Of a DNA stretch of 64,000 bases, positions 35,473 through 47,359 are shown in pieces. The notes beneath the pieces were generated by a model. The model was given only the letters and a program-made list of their open reading frames with translations, ran no database searches and was not told the DNA's origin. The DNA lies in assembly GCA_028583605.1 (NCBI GenBank), contig CM053330.1, positions 30,403,619 to 30,467,618 of the forward strand, read 5' to 3'. The number at the start of each line of letters is the position of its first letter. Within the stretch, counting starts at the first letter, position 1. The translations under genes and the position numbers were made by a program. Source of the stretch: Dastarcus helophoroides (taxonomy: Eukaryota > Arthropoda > Insecta > Coleoptera > Bothrideridae).

Positions 35473-35614
35473 ATGTTTGACGATTTGTGCGATTCCCGAA
35501 GCGATATCCTAATTCACCCATCGCCCGTAATGACCACCACATCGCGGGTTAGTCAAACTATGGGCCGTTCGGAACCGTTTTTGTTCAAACGCCTGCTGAA
35601 AACGCTAAATAACG
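35473..35614 (+). CDS. Candidate alternative first exon
   Basis: ATG at 35473 opens 47 codons plus one base, MFDDLCDSRSDILIHPSP then VMTTTSRVSQTMGRSE and PFLFKRLLKTLNN, and runs to a consensus donor AACG/GTGAGT at 35614/35615. The phase-1 end equals that of the pasilla-like exon, so both could splice to the same downstream exon. Composition is balanced and GC-rich, unlike the satellite frames around it. I do not recognise the peptide. Alternatives are a first exon of an unrelated gene or a chance open frame in a CpG-rich block. Confidence 0.45.
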
Positions 35615-36261
35615 GTGAGTCTTACAGAGTTGGGCAGTTGGGGCGGGAAGATGCATTATCATCCACCATCACGGAGTTGCTTTGTTGCACTGTTGCCTTT
35701 GATGTTGCCTAAAGCTGTACGTGCAACGTGTTGTTGACGTTTGCTTGGGAACGTTGGCTATTTCCGCAAGCCGTACTGCCACATCAATATATCACATTCC
35801 GAGAATTCCGATTTGCTATTCGCTTCATCGAAATACCTAAACCTGTTAAGTATTACTCTTCGTTTAGCCAATGTTGGCACCAATTTCGCCAAGGCCAGAC
35901 CGTAACATTAAGGGGGCCCCCAATGATGATAAATTAATGTGTTTTCGCTTTCTAATTGGTCTCTTACCTGTTGCTTTGCATACGATTCTAGTTTGCATAT
36001 TCCATTAAATTTCGTGCAGTTTGAAATTTTATGAAAAGAAAAAAATGTTGCTAATTAGTAATGGGAAAATTTAATAACATTTTAACAAGATATTGGCTAC
36101 TGTCTGGCAAATTATTAGCCATTTTGAAACTTATTAGAAATACGTCATTTTGAGTCATTTTCATAATTTATTTTTTAAATTAATGATTAGGGTTTACTGA
36201 AAAGCCACATTTTATAGCAGGAGTTTTGAGAAAAAGAACCTAAGTTAAAAAAAAATAGAAA
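35615..36261 (+). other. Intronic sequence after the candidate exon
   Basis: The first 320 bp remain GC-rich and then AT-rich unique sequence follows. No gene or named repeat is seen. Confidence 0.4.
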
Positions 36262-36597
36262 TTTTCATCCTTATCACCTACACCAACGGTAATTTTCGTT
36301 TGCAACTTGCTATGTTCTTCAGTTAGACAATTATATTTCTTAGCCTAATTATCCACTTGTTGGTTAAGTGCTTTCTGATTCTTCCTCTCCAAATTCAAGG
36401 ACTTTTCAAGAGTCTTGAAGTGAGCTTTCACTTCGCCTAGTTCTTTTTCATGAGCCCCATTACTCTTATTGCTTCCTTTTTCTGAGCCAGTAGACTCCTA
36501 GCTATAGTTGTCGCACTGTCCGTCTGTCTCACTGACGCCTCAGATTGAGCTAGAAGTGCAGCATATTAAGTGACCAGGCTTCTAATAACAAAGGAAT
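36262..36597 (-). pseudogene. BAP31 (B-cell receptor-associated protein 31) C-terminal fragment
   Basis: Read leftward, it encodes VIRSLVT, stop, YAALLAQSEASVRQT, then SATTIARSLLAQKKEA, and after a frame change SNGAHEKELGEVKAHF and SLNLERKNQKALNQQVDN, stop, then CLTEEHSKLQTKIT and a GDKDE end. This is the coiled-coil cytosolic tail of BAP31, an ER membrane export and sorting protein. Stops and a frameshift make it a pseudogene. It has no introns over this span, which suggests retrocopy origin. It points away from the second copy 60 bp to the right, forming an inverted pair. Confidence 0.85.
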
Positions 36598-36656
36598 GCA
36601 CTTTTCAAGTCGAAATTTTTGCAAGGTTTCCAGCGTGAAGCTGGCATTTATTTTAT

Positions 36657-37955
36657 GATTTTGCTAGGATTTTGGTGTTATTCCTTTTGAACGCTATTAC
36701 GGAGATGAGAAAATACTGAACTGTAGATTCAGACGAAATGAACATACTCATCTGGACCTCAAAATGCATGCGTCAGTTTAGGGCCCAGCGTAATTTCTAC
36801 ATATCTGGATTTTAATTATTCCTGTCCCTTGTTATTAGAAGACTGGTTACTATAATATCATCCCAAGCTACACTTCTAGCTGAATCTGAGACAAGCGCAA
36901 AGTGCCACAGCTGCAGCTAGGAGTCTAGTGGCTCAGAAAGGGAAAGCAGCCGATAATAAGACTAATGAAATAAAGACGAACAGCCAGGCAACCCTTAGGG
37001 CTCTGAGGAATGGGAAAACAAACTCAATTCTGGTATGGAACTGCTACCTAGCTTTACGTCTATCACCGGAGAATGCAATTGATCTAATATGGAACAAAGG
37101 ATATTCTGGAAAAGAGGGAAACGAACGAGCTGACAAACTGGCGAGGAAGGGTTCTAAGGGACAATTCGTTGGACCAGAACCAACCCTTCCCCTGGCTAGA
37201 TCAACCGTAAGATCCCTACTTAACGAAGAAATCCATCATCAACACAAAGCCCAATGGGCATCAATAACAACATGCCGACAGACTCACGCATTCATTAGAA
37301 TGCCGTGTAGGGAAAGGGTAAAACTATGCCTACAACTTTCAAGAAATAACCTCAGGAAACTTGTAGGGATTCAGACAGGTCACTGTCGATTAAACAAACA
37401 CCTCTACAAAATGGAAATTATAAACGACCCAAGTTGTAGGAGGTGTTTAGAAGAAGATAAGAGTGTCAAGCACGTGATGTGTCACTGTCCGGGACTAGCA
37501 TCAATCAGAGGATCCACGCTGGGGGACTTCTGGCCTAGGGTTGCCAGTTTGAGAGAGGCGTATCCATGGGACGTTCTTCAGCTTCTCAACAAAGTTGGGT
37601 CACTGAATGAATGACCAAGGACACCTCAATCACGGGGATGGCACAATGGACCCTCCAGCCAAAGGGCTGCCTAAGTGCTGGCCTAAACTATAGGCAACCC
37701 ACCTCGAATCGTGAATCCAGAGCCTGAGGAAGAAGAAAGAGAATCCAGAATCCAAGACTAATAAAGCTCATGATAAAGAAGTAACCGAATTGAAAGCTCA
37801 CACTCTTAAGGAGTCCTTGGAATTGGAGAGGAAGAATCAGAAAGCACTTAAACAAATGGATAATTTGGCTAAGGAATATGATCGTCTAACTGAAGAACAT
37901 AGCAAGTTGCAAAAGAAAATTACTGATTGTTCCAGGTGATAAGAAGGATGAATAA
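36657..37955 (+). pseudogene. BAP31 retropseudogene interrupted by a LINE
   Basis: Conceptual translation begins in the membrane part, ARILVLFLLNAITEMRKY, and continues with DSDEMN, FRAQRNFYISGF, stop, LFLSLVIRRLVTIISSQ and ATLLAESE. After the LINE insertion (36970-37753) it resumes with AHDKEVTELKAHT, ESLELERKNQKALKQ and DNLAKEYDRLTEEHSKLQKK. Past a one-base insertion near 37925 the original end reads GDKKDE and TAA at 37953-37955; KKDE is the expected C-terminal dilysine ER-retrieval motif. Internal stops, frameshifts and lack of introns indicate a dead retrocopy. The functional gene must be elsewhere. Confidence 0.88.
36970..37753 (+). mobile_element. LINE 3' end with RNase H domain, with target-site duplication
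   Basis: The insertion splits BAP31 and is flanked by AAGACTAATGAA (36958-36969) and AAGACTAATAAA (37754-37765), a target-site duplication of about 12 bp with one change. Its frame, open to 37614, gives an RNase H core (NSQATLRALRNGK, GYSGKEGNERADKLARKGS) and the C-terminal zinc-knuckle-like segment CRRCLEEDKSVKHVMCHCPG of I/R1-group LINEs. The first catalytic Asp is replaced by Asn (TNSQ) and the GHS motif is GYS. The 3'UTR ends in GAGGAAGAAGAAAGAGAA. The same family lies inverted at 60945-61600. Confidence 0.9.
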
Positions 37956-37989
37956 TTTATTATAAACCGAATACAGTCTAAAATATTTG

Positions 37990-40010
37990 CATAAATTAAA
38001 AACAGAACTTTGCCATTTTGAGATAAAGTTAACGTTTTGAGTTCAGATTCAAAATTTCGATTAACATCGAAATTTTAGGTGAAAAATTTGAACAACAAAA
38101 ACAACAAAATATTAAAGGTTTCAGAATTAAATCCAGAATTTTAAGAAGGAACTCACTATTTTAATTATGTTAAAGAAGAAATTCTTAAGATTTCCCTTTT
38201 ATTCTCGATTTTTCGACTTAATCTCAATATTTTGATTTTAACTTGACTTCCAATTTTTTCTCGAAGTTTATACTTTTTGATTTCGATTTTTTTGAAAATC
38301 TCAAATTTATTGATGATTTCGACATTTTTTTCAAATTTTTGGTTGCTTTTTTCAGTTCCCGAGATTTTTCCAAGTTTAGAATTTCTTTGCAAATCCCAAT
38401 TATTCAATATACCATTTTTTCATTAAAATTTAAAAAAATGTCGATTTTTTTGGCAAATTTCGATTTTCCCCAACTTTTTTTAAACTTTTTTGAAACTTAC
38501 TACTTTTTTTTGGAAACCTCCATTTTTTTTAAAATTATAAATGTTTGTATTAAAATTTCGAAATTTTGACCTATGTTTAAATTTTCGCATTTTTCAAAAA
38601 TTCCGACCTTTTTGTAAAGTTTATCTAGATGTATTTCGAAATTTTCGCATTTTTTAAAAATGTTAATTTTTAAAAAAAGGTCTTTTAAAAATTCCGACCT
38701 TTTTGTAAAATTTATCTATTTTTCCAAATTTTGACTTTTTTTTTTGAAAATTTGTAAATTTTTTCAAAATATTTTTTGAAATTTTTTTAATTTCGAATAT
38801 TTTTGAAAATTCTCCCATTTCATCAATTTTTTTTAAAAATTATGACTTACATATTTCGAAAATCTCGTTTTTCGAGTTTTTGAACCAATTTTCAATATTT
38901 TGATTTTTTAAATTTATACGATTTTTTTTTAGAATTTCGACTGATTTTTTTGGACATTTTAACTTTTTATAATTTTGTGACGTTTCTCAAAATTTTCTTT
39001 AAAATTTCTACTTTTTTCTCAAATGTTTACCTTTTTGGAAAATTTGGCTTTTTAAAAATTGCCACATTTTTTGCAAATTCGTCTTTTTTTCAAATTGATA
39101 AAAATTTTGTTTTTTTTTTGTTTTTTAAAAATTTGGTTTTTTTTTAAATTGCGTTTTTTTCAATACTGACTGACATTTCGAAAAAATTTTAATTTTTTTA
39201 AATTTCACTTTTTTGACATGTTTGACTGTTTCATATTACGACTTTTTTAATAATGAAATTAAATATTTTTCAAAATTCCGACCTTTTTGTAAAATTTATC
39301 TATTTTTCCAAATTTTGACTTTTTTGAAAATTTGTAAATTTTTTCAAAATATTTTTTGAAATTTTTTTAATTTCGAATATTTTTGAAAATTCACCCATTT
39401 TATCAATTTTTTTTGAAAATTGTGACTTACATATTTCGAAAATCGCGTTTTTCGAATTTTTTAATCAATTTTCAATATTTTAATTTGTTAAATTTATACG
39501 AATTTTTTTTCAGAATTTCGACTGAATTTTTTGAAAATTTTTACTTTATATGAAAATTTCAGATTAAGTCGAAATTTCAAAATAAGTCGAAACTTTAAGG
39601 AAAGTAGAAATTTTCGACACAGTCGAAATATCCGAAAAAGTCAAAATTTTGAAAAATGTCGTAGTTTTCATAGAAAGTTAAACTTTTAAAAAAAGTTTAG
39701 GATTTTAAAAAAAATCAACATTTTAAAAATTGGCCAAATTTTCGAAAAAAAAGTTTAAATTTTAAAAATAGTCTCCTAAAAATGTAAATTTTTGAAAAGC
39801 CCAAATTCAGAAAACAACTCAAAATGATCAAAAATTTTGAAATTTTTGCTAGTTAAAACTTTAAGAAAAAAAGTTGAGAAGTCACAAATCTTAAGAAGAA
39901 ATTCAATTAAAAGAAAAAAATGACGCCGCTTTCAAGAAAAAAGTGAAAATGTTGAAAAAAATTGACATACGAAAAAATGCAAGTAGAATGCAACCTAGAC
40001 TACAAATTCG
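37990..40010. repeat. 20-bp satellite, T-rich then A-rich
   Basis: T-rich orientation to about 39540 and A-rich after it. Within the T-rich part a ~600-bp passage is repeated: TTCCGACCTTTTTGTAAA, TTTCCAAATTTTGAC and GTGACTTACATATTTCGAAAA-like text occur at about 38690-38950 and again at about 39270-39530. No gene is seen. Confidence 0.65.
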
Positions 40011-40123
40011 TGCAGCCCTCCAGGCGTGTATAGTGATCATAGTCTAACTGAACTACCAACAGTTGAAACACTGCCACCTAGCGAAGCGGTTGCTCTCTAG
40101 GAAAAAGTTCCCAGAAAGCAAGG

Positions 40124-40259
40124 ATTCTAATGCATAGACCAATAGGTTTGAACATTTATTAGATTCGAAGTTTGGAAACCAAATACCGGTTTCGATCTTG
40201 TTAAATCTCTCTCTAACCTAATCTAACCTAACTTAACCTATTGGTCTGAGCATTAGAAT
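40124..40259. mobile_element. 136-bp foldback element with CCTAA-type run
   Basis: Arms 40124-40148 and 40235-40259 are inverted repeats matching at 23 of 25 positions (ATTCTAATGC, then AGACCAATAGGTT). The centre carries a degenerate CCTAA run (40213-40239: CCTAA, TCTAA, CCTAA, CTTAA), which is the arthropod telomere unit in its complement. A small MITE or snapback element is likely. Confidence 0.65.
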
Positions 40260-42045
40260 ACTGAAAAAAGTTCAAATTTTCGAAATAATTTAAAAACTTT
40301 GGAATGCAACGAACTTTTGCAAAATAATGCAAAATTTTAACAGGAGTCGATTTCACAAAAATCGATAATTTAAGATAAAGGCGAAGTTTTAAAAAAGTGG
40401 ATATTTCAAAAGTCAATATTTTGTAAAATGACGCAATTTCGACAGATTTTGAAATTTTCGTTGAAAAATTAGGATTAGGATCAAACTCTTGAAAAATAAT
40501 GTCAACATTTTGAAGAATTTTGATAAAATGAACAAATTTTTTAAAAAACTTTTAGAAAAGTTGAAATTTTGAAAAATAATCCGAATTTCAAAATTTTGAA
40601 GAAATGTGGAAATTAACAAAATGAAGCATTTTAAGTTAAATTTTCAAAAAAAGCAGAAGTTTTTGACAAGCCTAAATATTGAAAAAAAAATGAAAGTTCT
40701 AAACTTTCAAATAAACTAGAAAAGTAAAAATGTTGAGAAGCAGAAAATTTTTATTAGTTAAAATTAAAAAAAAAGTTAAGTGTCATTTTTTTAGTCAAAA
40801 TTTTTGATTGAATATTTTTAGAAAGATTGAAATTTTTAAAAATTTGGAAATTTTCAAATAAATCTAAATTTAAAAAAAGCTGCAGTCGCCACTTTGAAAT
40901 AAGTTGACATTAAAAAATAATCGAATATCTTAAAAAGCAGTGAAAGTATCAAAAAAAATCGAAATTTTGCAAAATGTCAAAAAAGTCTTCATTTTAAGAA
41001 AATGTCGCGATTTAAATATCTTGAAATATTCGAATAACTTCGAAATCTTAAAGAACATCTTAATAAAAATCCAAAGTTTTCAAAAAAGGTAGACATTCTT
41101 AATAAAAATCCAAAGTTTTCAAAAAAGGTAGACATTTTTGGAAAAGTCTAAATTTAAAAAGAGAGTAAATTTTAAAAAAATAAGTATTTTTGGAATGGAA
41201 TTTCGATAAAAACGTCAGAATTTTCAAAAAGTCAAGATTATCAAAAGCCAAAATCTACATTTTCCGAAGTCAAAATAAAAAAAAAACAAAAAAGAGGTTT
41301 AAAAAAAAGTCCAAATTTTGAAAGTCGAAAGCCTTAAAAGACCCAAATTTTAACGAAAGTCAAAATTTTTTGAATAAAGTCCAAATTTTGAAATAAAATC
41401 GAAATTTTAAAAAACACAATATTTCAAAAAATTGAACATCTAAAAAAAATTTCGGTGGCAAGCTTTCCAAAAATTTCAGAAATTTGAAAAGAAAAGGATT
41501 AAAAAAAAGTCGGATTTATCAGAAAAATCAAGTCGAAATTTTCAAAAAATTTTGAAACAGTCGAAATTTTCGATGGTTGAAAATTGTGTGAAAAAAATTA
41601 TAAAGAAAAGGTTTTGAAAAGTCGAAATTTCTACAAAAAATTTAAAACTTGGAAATAAAATCGGATATATAGAAACTCGTTAAAAAAACTCGACATTTCA
41701 ATTTTTTCAAAGAAGTTAAAATTTTAGAAACTGGAAATTAAAATACAGAACTTGTCCCCTGACACCAAGAAAGATTAAAAATCACAACAAAGGTTGCTCT
41801 AACGCATTTCGACTGCCAAGCTGTCATCTTTAGAGAGAGTCTCGTTTTGAAGAAAACCAATGACCAGTCCGTTCCACCAAACTGGAAATTAAAAAATTGA
41901 AATGTTTAATAAGTTAAATTTTTCAAAAAGGTAAAAATCAAAATTTTCACTTAGAGTGGAAGTTTCCAAAGTAGGCAAAATTTTGGAAAAACTATGAAAT
42001 TTTCGTAAAAGTCGAAACTTTAAAGAGTCAAAATTTTAAAATTGT
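40260..42045. repeat. 20-bp satellite, A-rich orientation
   Basis: GTCGAAATTTT-type cores at irregular spacing; near 41063-41136 a 39-bp phrase (AATAAAAATCCAAAGTTTTC) is directly doubled. Family A copy A4 is inserted at 41750-41845. No gene is seen. Confidence 0.65.
41750..41845 (-). repeat. Hammerhead-like repeat family A, copy A4
   Basis: On the minus strand the core is decayed (CTAAAGA) but stem II shows GACAGC-TTG-GCAGTC. Relative to A3, one position changed on both strands (T-A to C-G), a compensatory pair, beside one mismatch; GAAA is kept and the following word is TGCGTTAGAG. The tail CTTGGTGTCAGGGGACA is present. Confidence 0.6.
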
Positions 42046-42929
42046 ATTATGATTTAATTAATAAATTTAGTTTTAGAAAAATCCGCAACATCTCTAATTC
42101 TTGTAATACATTAATGTACCTTAATTTATCATGATTAGTAATTGTTTATCTTTGCGTTTAATAATTATTCTTAATTTCTAATAAACAATTTTAAAACTCT
42201 TAATTTATTTATTTATAACTTTGCATTTCTGGTCAAGCACCATCATTAAATCTAATTCCACAAAGACAAAAGCCTCGCAAAGGTCTACCCGCCCGGGGCC
42301 CCGCAATTTCTAAGGCCGTCCTTGTTTTCTGGAGGGTTCGGGTTTTATTTAACATTCGTTTTTCTAAGTTTTACAGTCAGTTTTTCGACATTTCGACTTC
42401 AACGTAATAAATTTTTCAAAAAGGTTCCCCCTGAACAAAATTCTGCCTACGCCCATGCCAATTTGTTTACGTTAACAAGCCTTTTAAAATAAAAATGTAC
42501 CCAGTTCGATTCACCTATTCATCGCATTGCCTTACCAAAATATGGCTATTTTTTTTGTTTCTTTTTTTAGTCAGGTTAAGCGATTTTTGATGGGTAAAAT
42601 CTTATAATTAATTTTGCGAAAATGTCTTTGAAACAAATCTCTATTTTTTAAAAAGTCAAAATTTCGAAAGAAATCAAAATTAAAAAAATCCCGTAATTAA
42701 AAAAAATCGAAATTTTTTATCAAAAAAAAATTAATGTTCAGCAAATTACAAAATTTTTAAACTTTCAAAAATTAACGAATTCTAAAAATGTCGCAATTTT
42801 TTAAAAGGCGAAAATTTTTAAAAAATAAATACAATTTTAAGAAAATTTGAAAATGAAAACAGTTTGAATTTTGAAAAATGTTGAATTTTTCATAAAAAGT
42901 AGAAATTTGAAAAATCTGATTTTTCAAAA
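42046..42929. other. Unique interval with repeat scraps, then satellite
   Basis: A GC-richer scrap at 42280-42320 (CTACCCGCCCGGGGCC) and another at 42425-42460 (CCTGAACAAAATTCTGCCTA) look like parts of dispersed elements; the first echoes 3555-3570. From 42640 the A-rich satellite resumes. No gene is seen. Confidence 0.45.
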
Positions 42930-43046
42930 TAGTCTTCTTCTTCTTTCTCCTCCTTCTCTTCTTCTTCTTCTTCTTCTTTATCTTTCTCTTCTTCTTCCTC
43001 TTCTTCTTCCTCTTCTTCTTCCTCTTCTTTCTCTTCTTCTTCCTCC

Positions 43047-43077
<31 letters not shown>

Positions 43078-43116
43078 TCTCTTTTTCTTCTTCTTCTTCT
43101 TCTTCTTTTCCTTCTT
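42930..43116. repeat. Imperfect (CTT/CTC)n microsatellite
   Basis: An almost pure C/T run of about 185 bp built from CTTCTT and CCTCTT units. The 129-aa lysine-rich frame on the other strand is an artefact. Confidence 0.9.
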
Positions 43117-43199
43117 AGTCTTCATTCTTTGAGGTAGCTTTCTCTGCGATAGGTTGCTCAACCTGTTCTGGGCTTCAAGCCTCTTGTTCCTCTGATGTC

Positions 43200-44160
43200 C
43201 AACAAAATAGTCGACATTTTGAAAAAATGAAGATTTTAAAAAAGTCGAAAATAGTAAGAAATTTCAAAATAGTAAAATTTTGAAAAAATACAACACATTA
43301 AAATATTTGAAATTTTCAAAAAAGACGAATATTAAGTTTTAAAAATATTTGGAGTAGCTCTGATTTTTAAAGAAGTCAAAATTTTCAAAAAATATAGACG
43401 TTTTAAAGTAATTGCGAAATTTTCAAAAAAAAAATCGGAATTTTCTGAAAATCCTACGTTTTTTAAAAATTGAAATTTTGAGCAGACATTTTTAAAAAAT
43501 CGAAATTTTCGAAAAAAAGATGTAATTTTGAAAAAGGGCGAAATTTTGAAAAGCGGAATTTTAAAAAGATTCCCAGGTTCGAAAAACATTGAAATTTTGA
43601 GAAAAAGTTGAATTTTCTGAAAAGGTTTGCTAATTTACAGAAATAAAATTATAATTCTGAAAAAGACAAGATTTAAAAAAACAAATCGAAACTTCAGGAA
43701 AAAAACCCGAATTTTAAAAATATGTGAAAATTTCAAAAAAGGGCAAAAATTTCGAGATATAAAGCATTACTTCAAAAATTTTGAAATCTTCAAAATTTCG
43801 AAGTCAAAATTTTCAAAAATTCACAATTTTGAAAATGGTCGAGTTTATCAAAAAAAAAAAAATAGAAAATTTGATAAAATGGCGAAATTTGCAGAAAAAT
43901 TGGAAGCTTTATCGATTTTTGAAAAAGCGTCGAGACTAAAAAAAATCGAAATTTTCAAAGAGAATCTAAATTTTTCAGAAAGTCGAAATAAAAAAAAATG
44001 GATGTTTGCAAAAAATTCGAAATTTTAAAAAACATTTCAATTTTGTTAAAAAACTAGAAATTATAGATAGTTGAAATTTTCAAAAAAATAAAGATTTTCA
44101 AAAAGATGGAACTTCCAAAATAGGTCAAATTTTAAAAAAATCGACAAATTAAAAAAGTTT
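43200..44160. repeat. 20-bp satellite, A-rich orientation
   Basis: Same degenerate TCGAAATTTT satellite. The frame at 43627-44028 (133 aa, rich in K, N and F) is a by-product of its composition. No gene is seen. Confidence 0.65.
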
Positions 44161-47012
44161 ATTAATTTTATTTAACGTCACAGTTTGGAAATATTTAAAT
44201 TTTAAGTAATGAAAGTTGAAATATTCTGAAACATTTTTTAAAATACGACTTACCGATATCTAAATTCTTAAAACGTCACCTCATGACAGTTGATTTTAGT
44301 TTATAATTAATGAAATTATAATTTTTGATACTATATTTAATTTGAAAAAAAGGTGTTAATTCGTACTCAAATTTCTTCGTCTACCAGTACCGGTCCGTCA
44401 GATTAGCTGATGAAAAAAGCCAGTTTAGATCATTCCGAAATGATACATTTTTCTTTATCGATTTGATTTTTGTTGTAACGACATCGATTGCAGATGATTT
44501 GTTGCAGTTATAATTATTTAATTCCATTACTGAACGTTAAAGTAGTTATTATTACCTGATTCTTTAATAGTATAAACAACTTAAAAGCGCTGCAAATAAA
44601 AGTGTGGGAATTTAGATTTCTAAATCAATTCTCTTTTTACACAATTGGAGAAGCTTTAAAGACTACAATTGCCTCCATAAGTAGACTCCATTACTGCATT
44701 CTCTAGTTTGCGTGTTTTACTTCGATCTAATAAAATTTTATTGAAGGATATCAATTGGAATAAAAATGCATCTGACACTCAATCAATTACAATGAAATTT
44801 GGTTTTTATTACAGGTTCTTCGTCTAATAGAAACAAAACTGACAGTACCTTGAATTTTAATAATGTCCTTTTGAAAATGTTTTTTTTTTGGGTGTCTCTT
44901 TTCAAAACATTTTTAGATGCCATTTCAGCGATTTTCAAAGATTGCGAACTAGAATTCGTAAAGAGTTTACTTGTTGATTACACTTTTTCATACAATTGAA
45001 AATAAAATGCTGTAATGTTGCCCGTCTCTCAATTTATGCGCCTTAACTTATGAATAAGTAAATTTTCAAGAAACGTAAAACAAATAATTTGAATGCACTT
45101 AATGCGCGTAATCTACTAATAACGAGAATGTGCATAAAACTTAACATAAACAATACAGTACGTTAATGAAGATGATGTAATAACAAAGCGTGCATGTCCA
45201 ATTTTAATAAATATGATGCATTGCTAAATAATATACTACAAAATCGTAAAAAAATTTCAACAGAGTTATTCAAATATAGAGTGTACTTTTTAGTTGCCTC
45301 AACTTTTAAGTGATAATACTGTAAATAAAAAAAGTTCTAACGCATCAATTCTAGTTCCGAAGAGGTTTCGTCTCAGAGCATAGTTTTTTTTTGTGAAATA
45401 AATAACCGCTATCTCCCTACTGCTTAATTATCGCTGTTTGTTATCTCTAATAGTTAAATGATAATTATCTCAGCAAATATCTAAAAATAAGATAATTTAT
45501 GGCCGCTGAGAGCCCCGTTATCGACATGCACACCCAAAATTACAATATTGATTGTGTTAAACCGAGCACTCGCCAAGAATAGACAGAGAGAAACTAAATG
45601 TTACAAGTCAATAATTTCGACAGCCCGATAAAACCGCTAAAGTTGGAAATTTTTGACCCAATTAAGGAACACTTTTATCGCATTTTAATAGATAAAGCAC
45701 TCGAACGAAAATATGTATACAGAGAAATATGCTGGAAAAGTTCTAACCTCTTGAACCTGATAACTTACATTCTTTTAATTTTGGAATTTCTTCGATTTCT
45801 GCGTACGGTAGTAAATTTTGTTTGTAATATTTTATTAATCTAAGGAAATTGTGCTAAATTATGAATTATAAAGACATTATATTAACTTTAGTTCACTTTA
45901 TTGTTTTACAAGTTTAGAAAAATATAAATTAAATTTAAGTTGCGTTGTCGCTCTAAAACATTGAAATTTACGAAACAGCTTCGAATTTATTTAGCAAATT
46001 GTGATTTGTAGAGTTTTTTGCGTAATAGTGTACACGCACGAGCGCTTTTAGATCGTCCGAACCTTTCTCTCTTAGAAATCGTGGGTAGACACTTTGTGTC
46101 GAGTAAACAAATTGCAATTTTTTAACTCACGTTTTTAGTTAATGGTCTACTTAAGATGATATCTTCATAAAATTAAAATGTTAGATAAGCTGTTGAACAC
46201 ATTTTCCCAAATTTATCTAAATTGCGACAACGAGGTTCATTTACCAAAAATTTTAAGTAAATATGTCACCAATTTTGACCAGGTGTGATTCCGACGAAAA
46301 TTTGTTAAACGAAATGTTTTATCAAGAGAAGCAAATCAACCCATAAACCCATAAACTCCCTCTAACAAGGCGCTACTGATCCGCAACAAATTTACATTTT
46401 CGTAGTTCAACAGATACTTAAGCATGTTATCCATTCATCACCTACCTCCATAAAGCTTATTGGCCAGTAGCGTAAATATTGCTCACTAATGCGAAACAAA
46501 TTTTTTTGTAAATATTTCGCCATACTTGCATTTCCATTACATATTTGAAAACTGATGTGAAAATAATTGCATTTGTTTTATATTTTTGGTTTCTTTGATC
46601 AACTGGTTTGACGAAAATTTAAATAAAATTTCCAAGAAATAAGTGAAGGTAAAATGTGTGTAGTAATAATTAACTGGTCTGACAAAAACTAAAACATGAA
46701 TCCTAAAAATTAAATAAAGACGCATCGATGAAATTAATGATCAGTGCTCAAATAACCGGAGTATTTAATTTCGGAGCATTTGTCGGCAATTATGTACTTG
46801 TTTATGAAAAATATGTCAATACTAACATAGTCCAAAATCAGGGTAGATAAAGTGTACTTACAGGAATACTCAGATGCCCAATTTTTTTGAACTGTTTGGG
46901 GCTTGTACAAAGAAGAAAGATAATTCGTAGGTAGAAACCAAATGTGTATGTTTCCCTTATAGATTCTCAAAAATCCAATCAGTTATAATAATCTGATCGT
47001 TGGAAAACATTA
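44161..47012. other. Unique AT-rich interval, no supported gene
   Basis: This is the longest stretch (about 2.8 kb) without satellite or recognisable transposon. Frames at 44799-44999 and 45598-45843 lack any known domain. It may hold conserved intronic elements, which sequence alone cannot show. Confidence 0.45.
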
Positions 47013-47290
47013 GGCCTCTTCACACTTACAGACTTTTCGGGCGATCTTACCAGGAGGCGCCAATTGTGCGTTCCAAGCGGTACGCAAAGTACGTGATCTT
47101 CCAAAAGTTTATCATTAGGAAAGCAACATTTCATTTGCGTACAGTCTTTTACCTCGAATTAGTCCTCTAAGATTTTAAAGCATTCTTTTACTAAGTGACA
47201 GTTTTGCATTTAGATTGATATTTATTTGCGCGCGATTGGAACGGTGCGCGCTAAACCCGTCGAAAACGAGTGTAAGTGTAAAGCCCCGTA
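47013..47290. mobile_element. MITE, possibly PIF/Harbinger type
   Basis: GGCCTCTTCACACTTACA at 47013 and the complement of GGGGCTTTACACTTACAC (47270-47287) are imperfect inverted ends, both followed inward by CGGG-type words. ATTAG borders it on both sides (47009-47013 and 47290-47294), in keeping with a TTA-like target. No coding capacity. The family call is tentative. Confidence 0.55.
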
Positions 47291-47359
47291 TTAGCTTAAA
47301 GTATTAGTACACTTCCACCCATTGATGCCTTTCATGTTTTGACCTTTCAAGTTTGACCT

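Noticed and set aside
36928..37614. A 228-aa plus-strand frame as a BAP31-RNase H fusion gene
   Set aside because: The frame merely runs from BAP31 pseudogene sequence into the inserted LINE; the target-site duplication shows insertion, and other parts of both are broken by stops.
40213..40240. CCTAA run as a telomere end or an interstitial telomere
   Set aside because: Only about five degenerate units, lying inside a foldback element; far too short for a telomeric tract.
44407..44460. CTGATGA at about 44408 as another hammerhead core
   Set aside because: No stem II hairpin follows and the next GAAA is not framed by pairing sequence; chance occurrence is likely.
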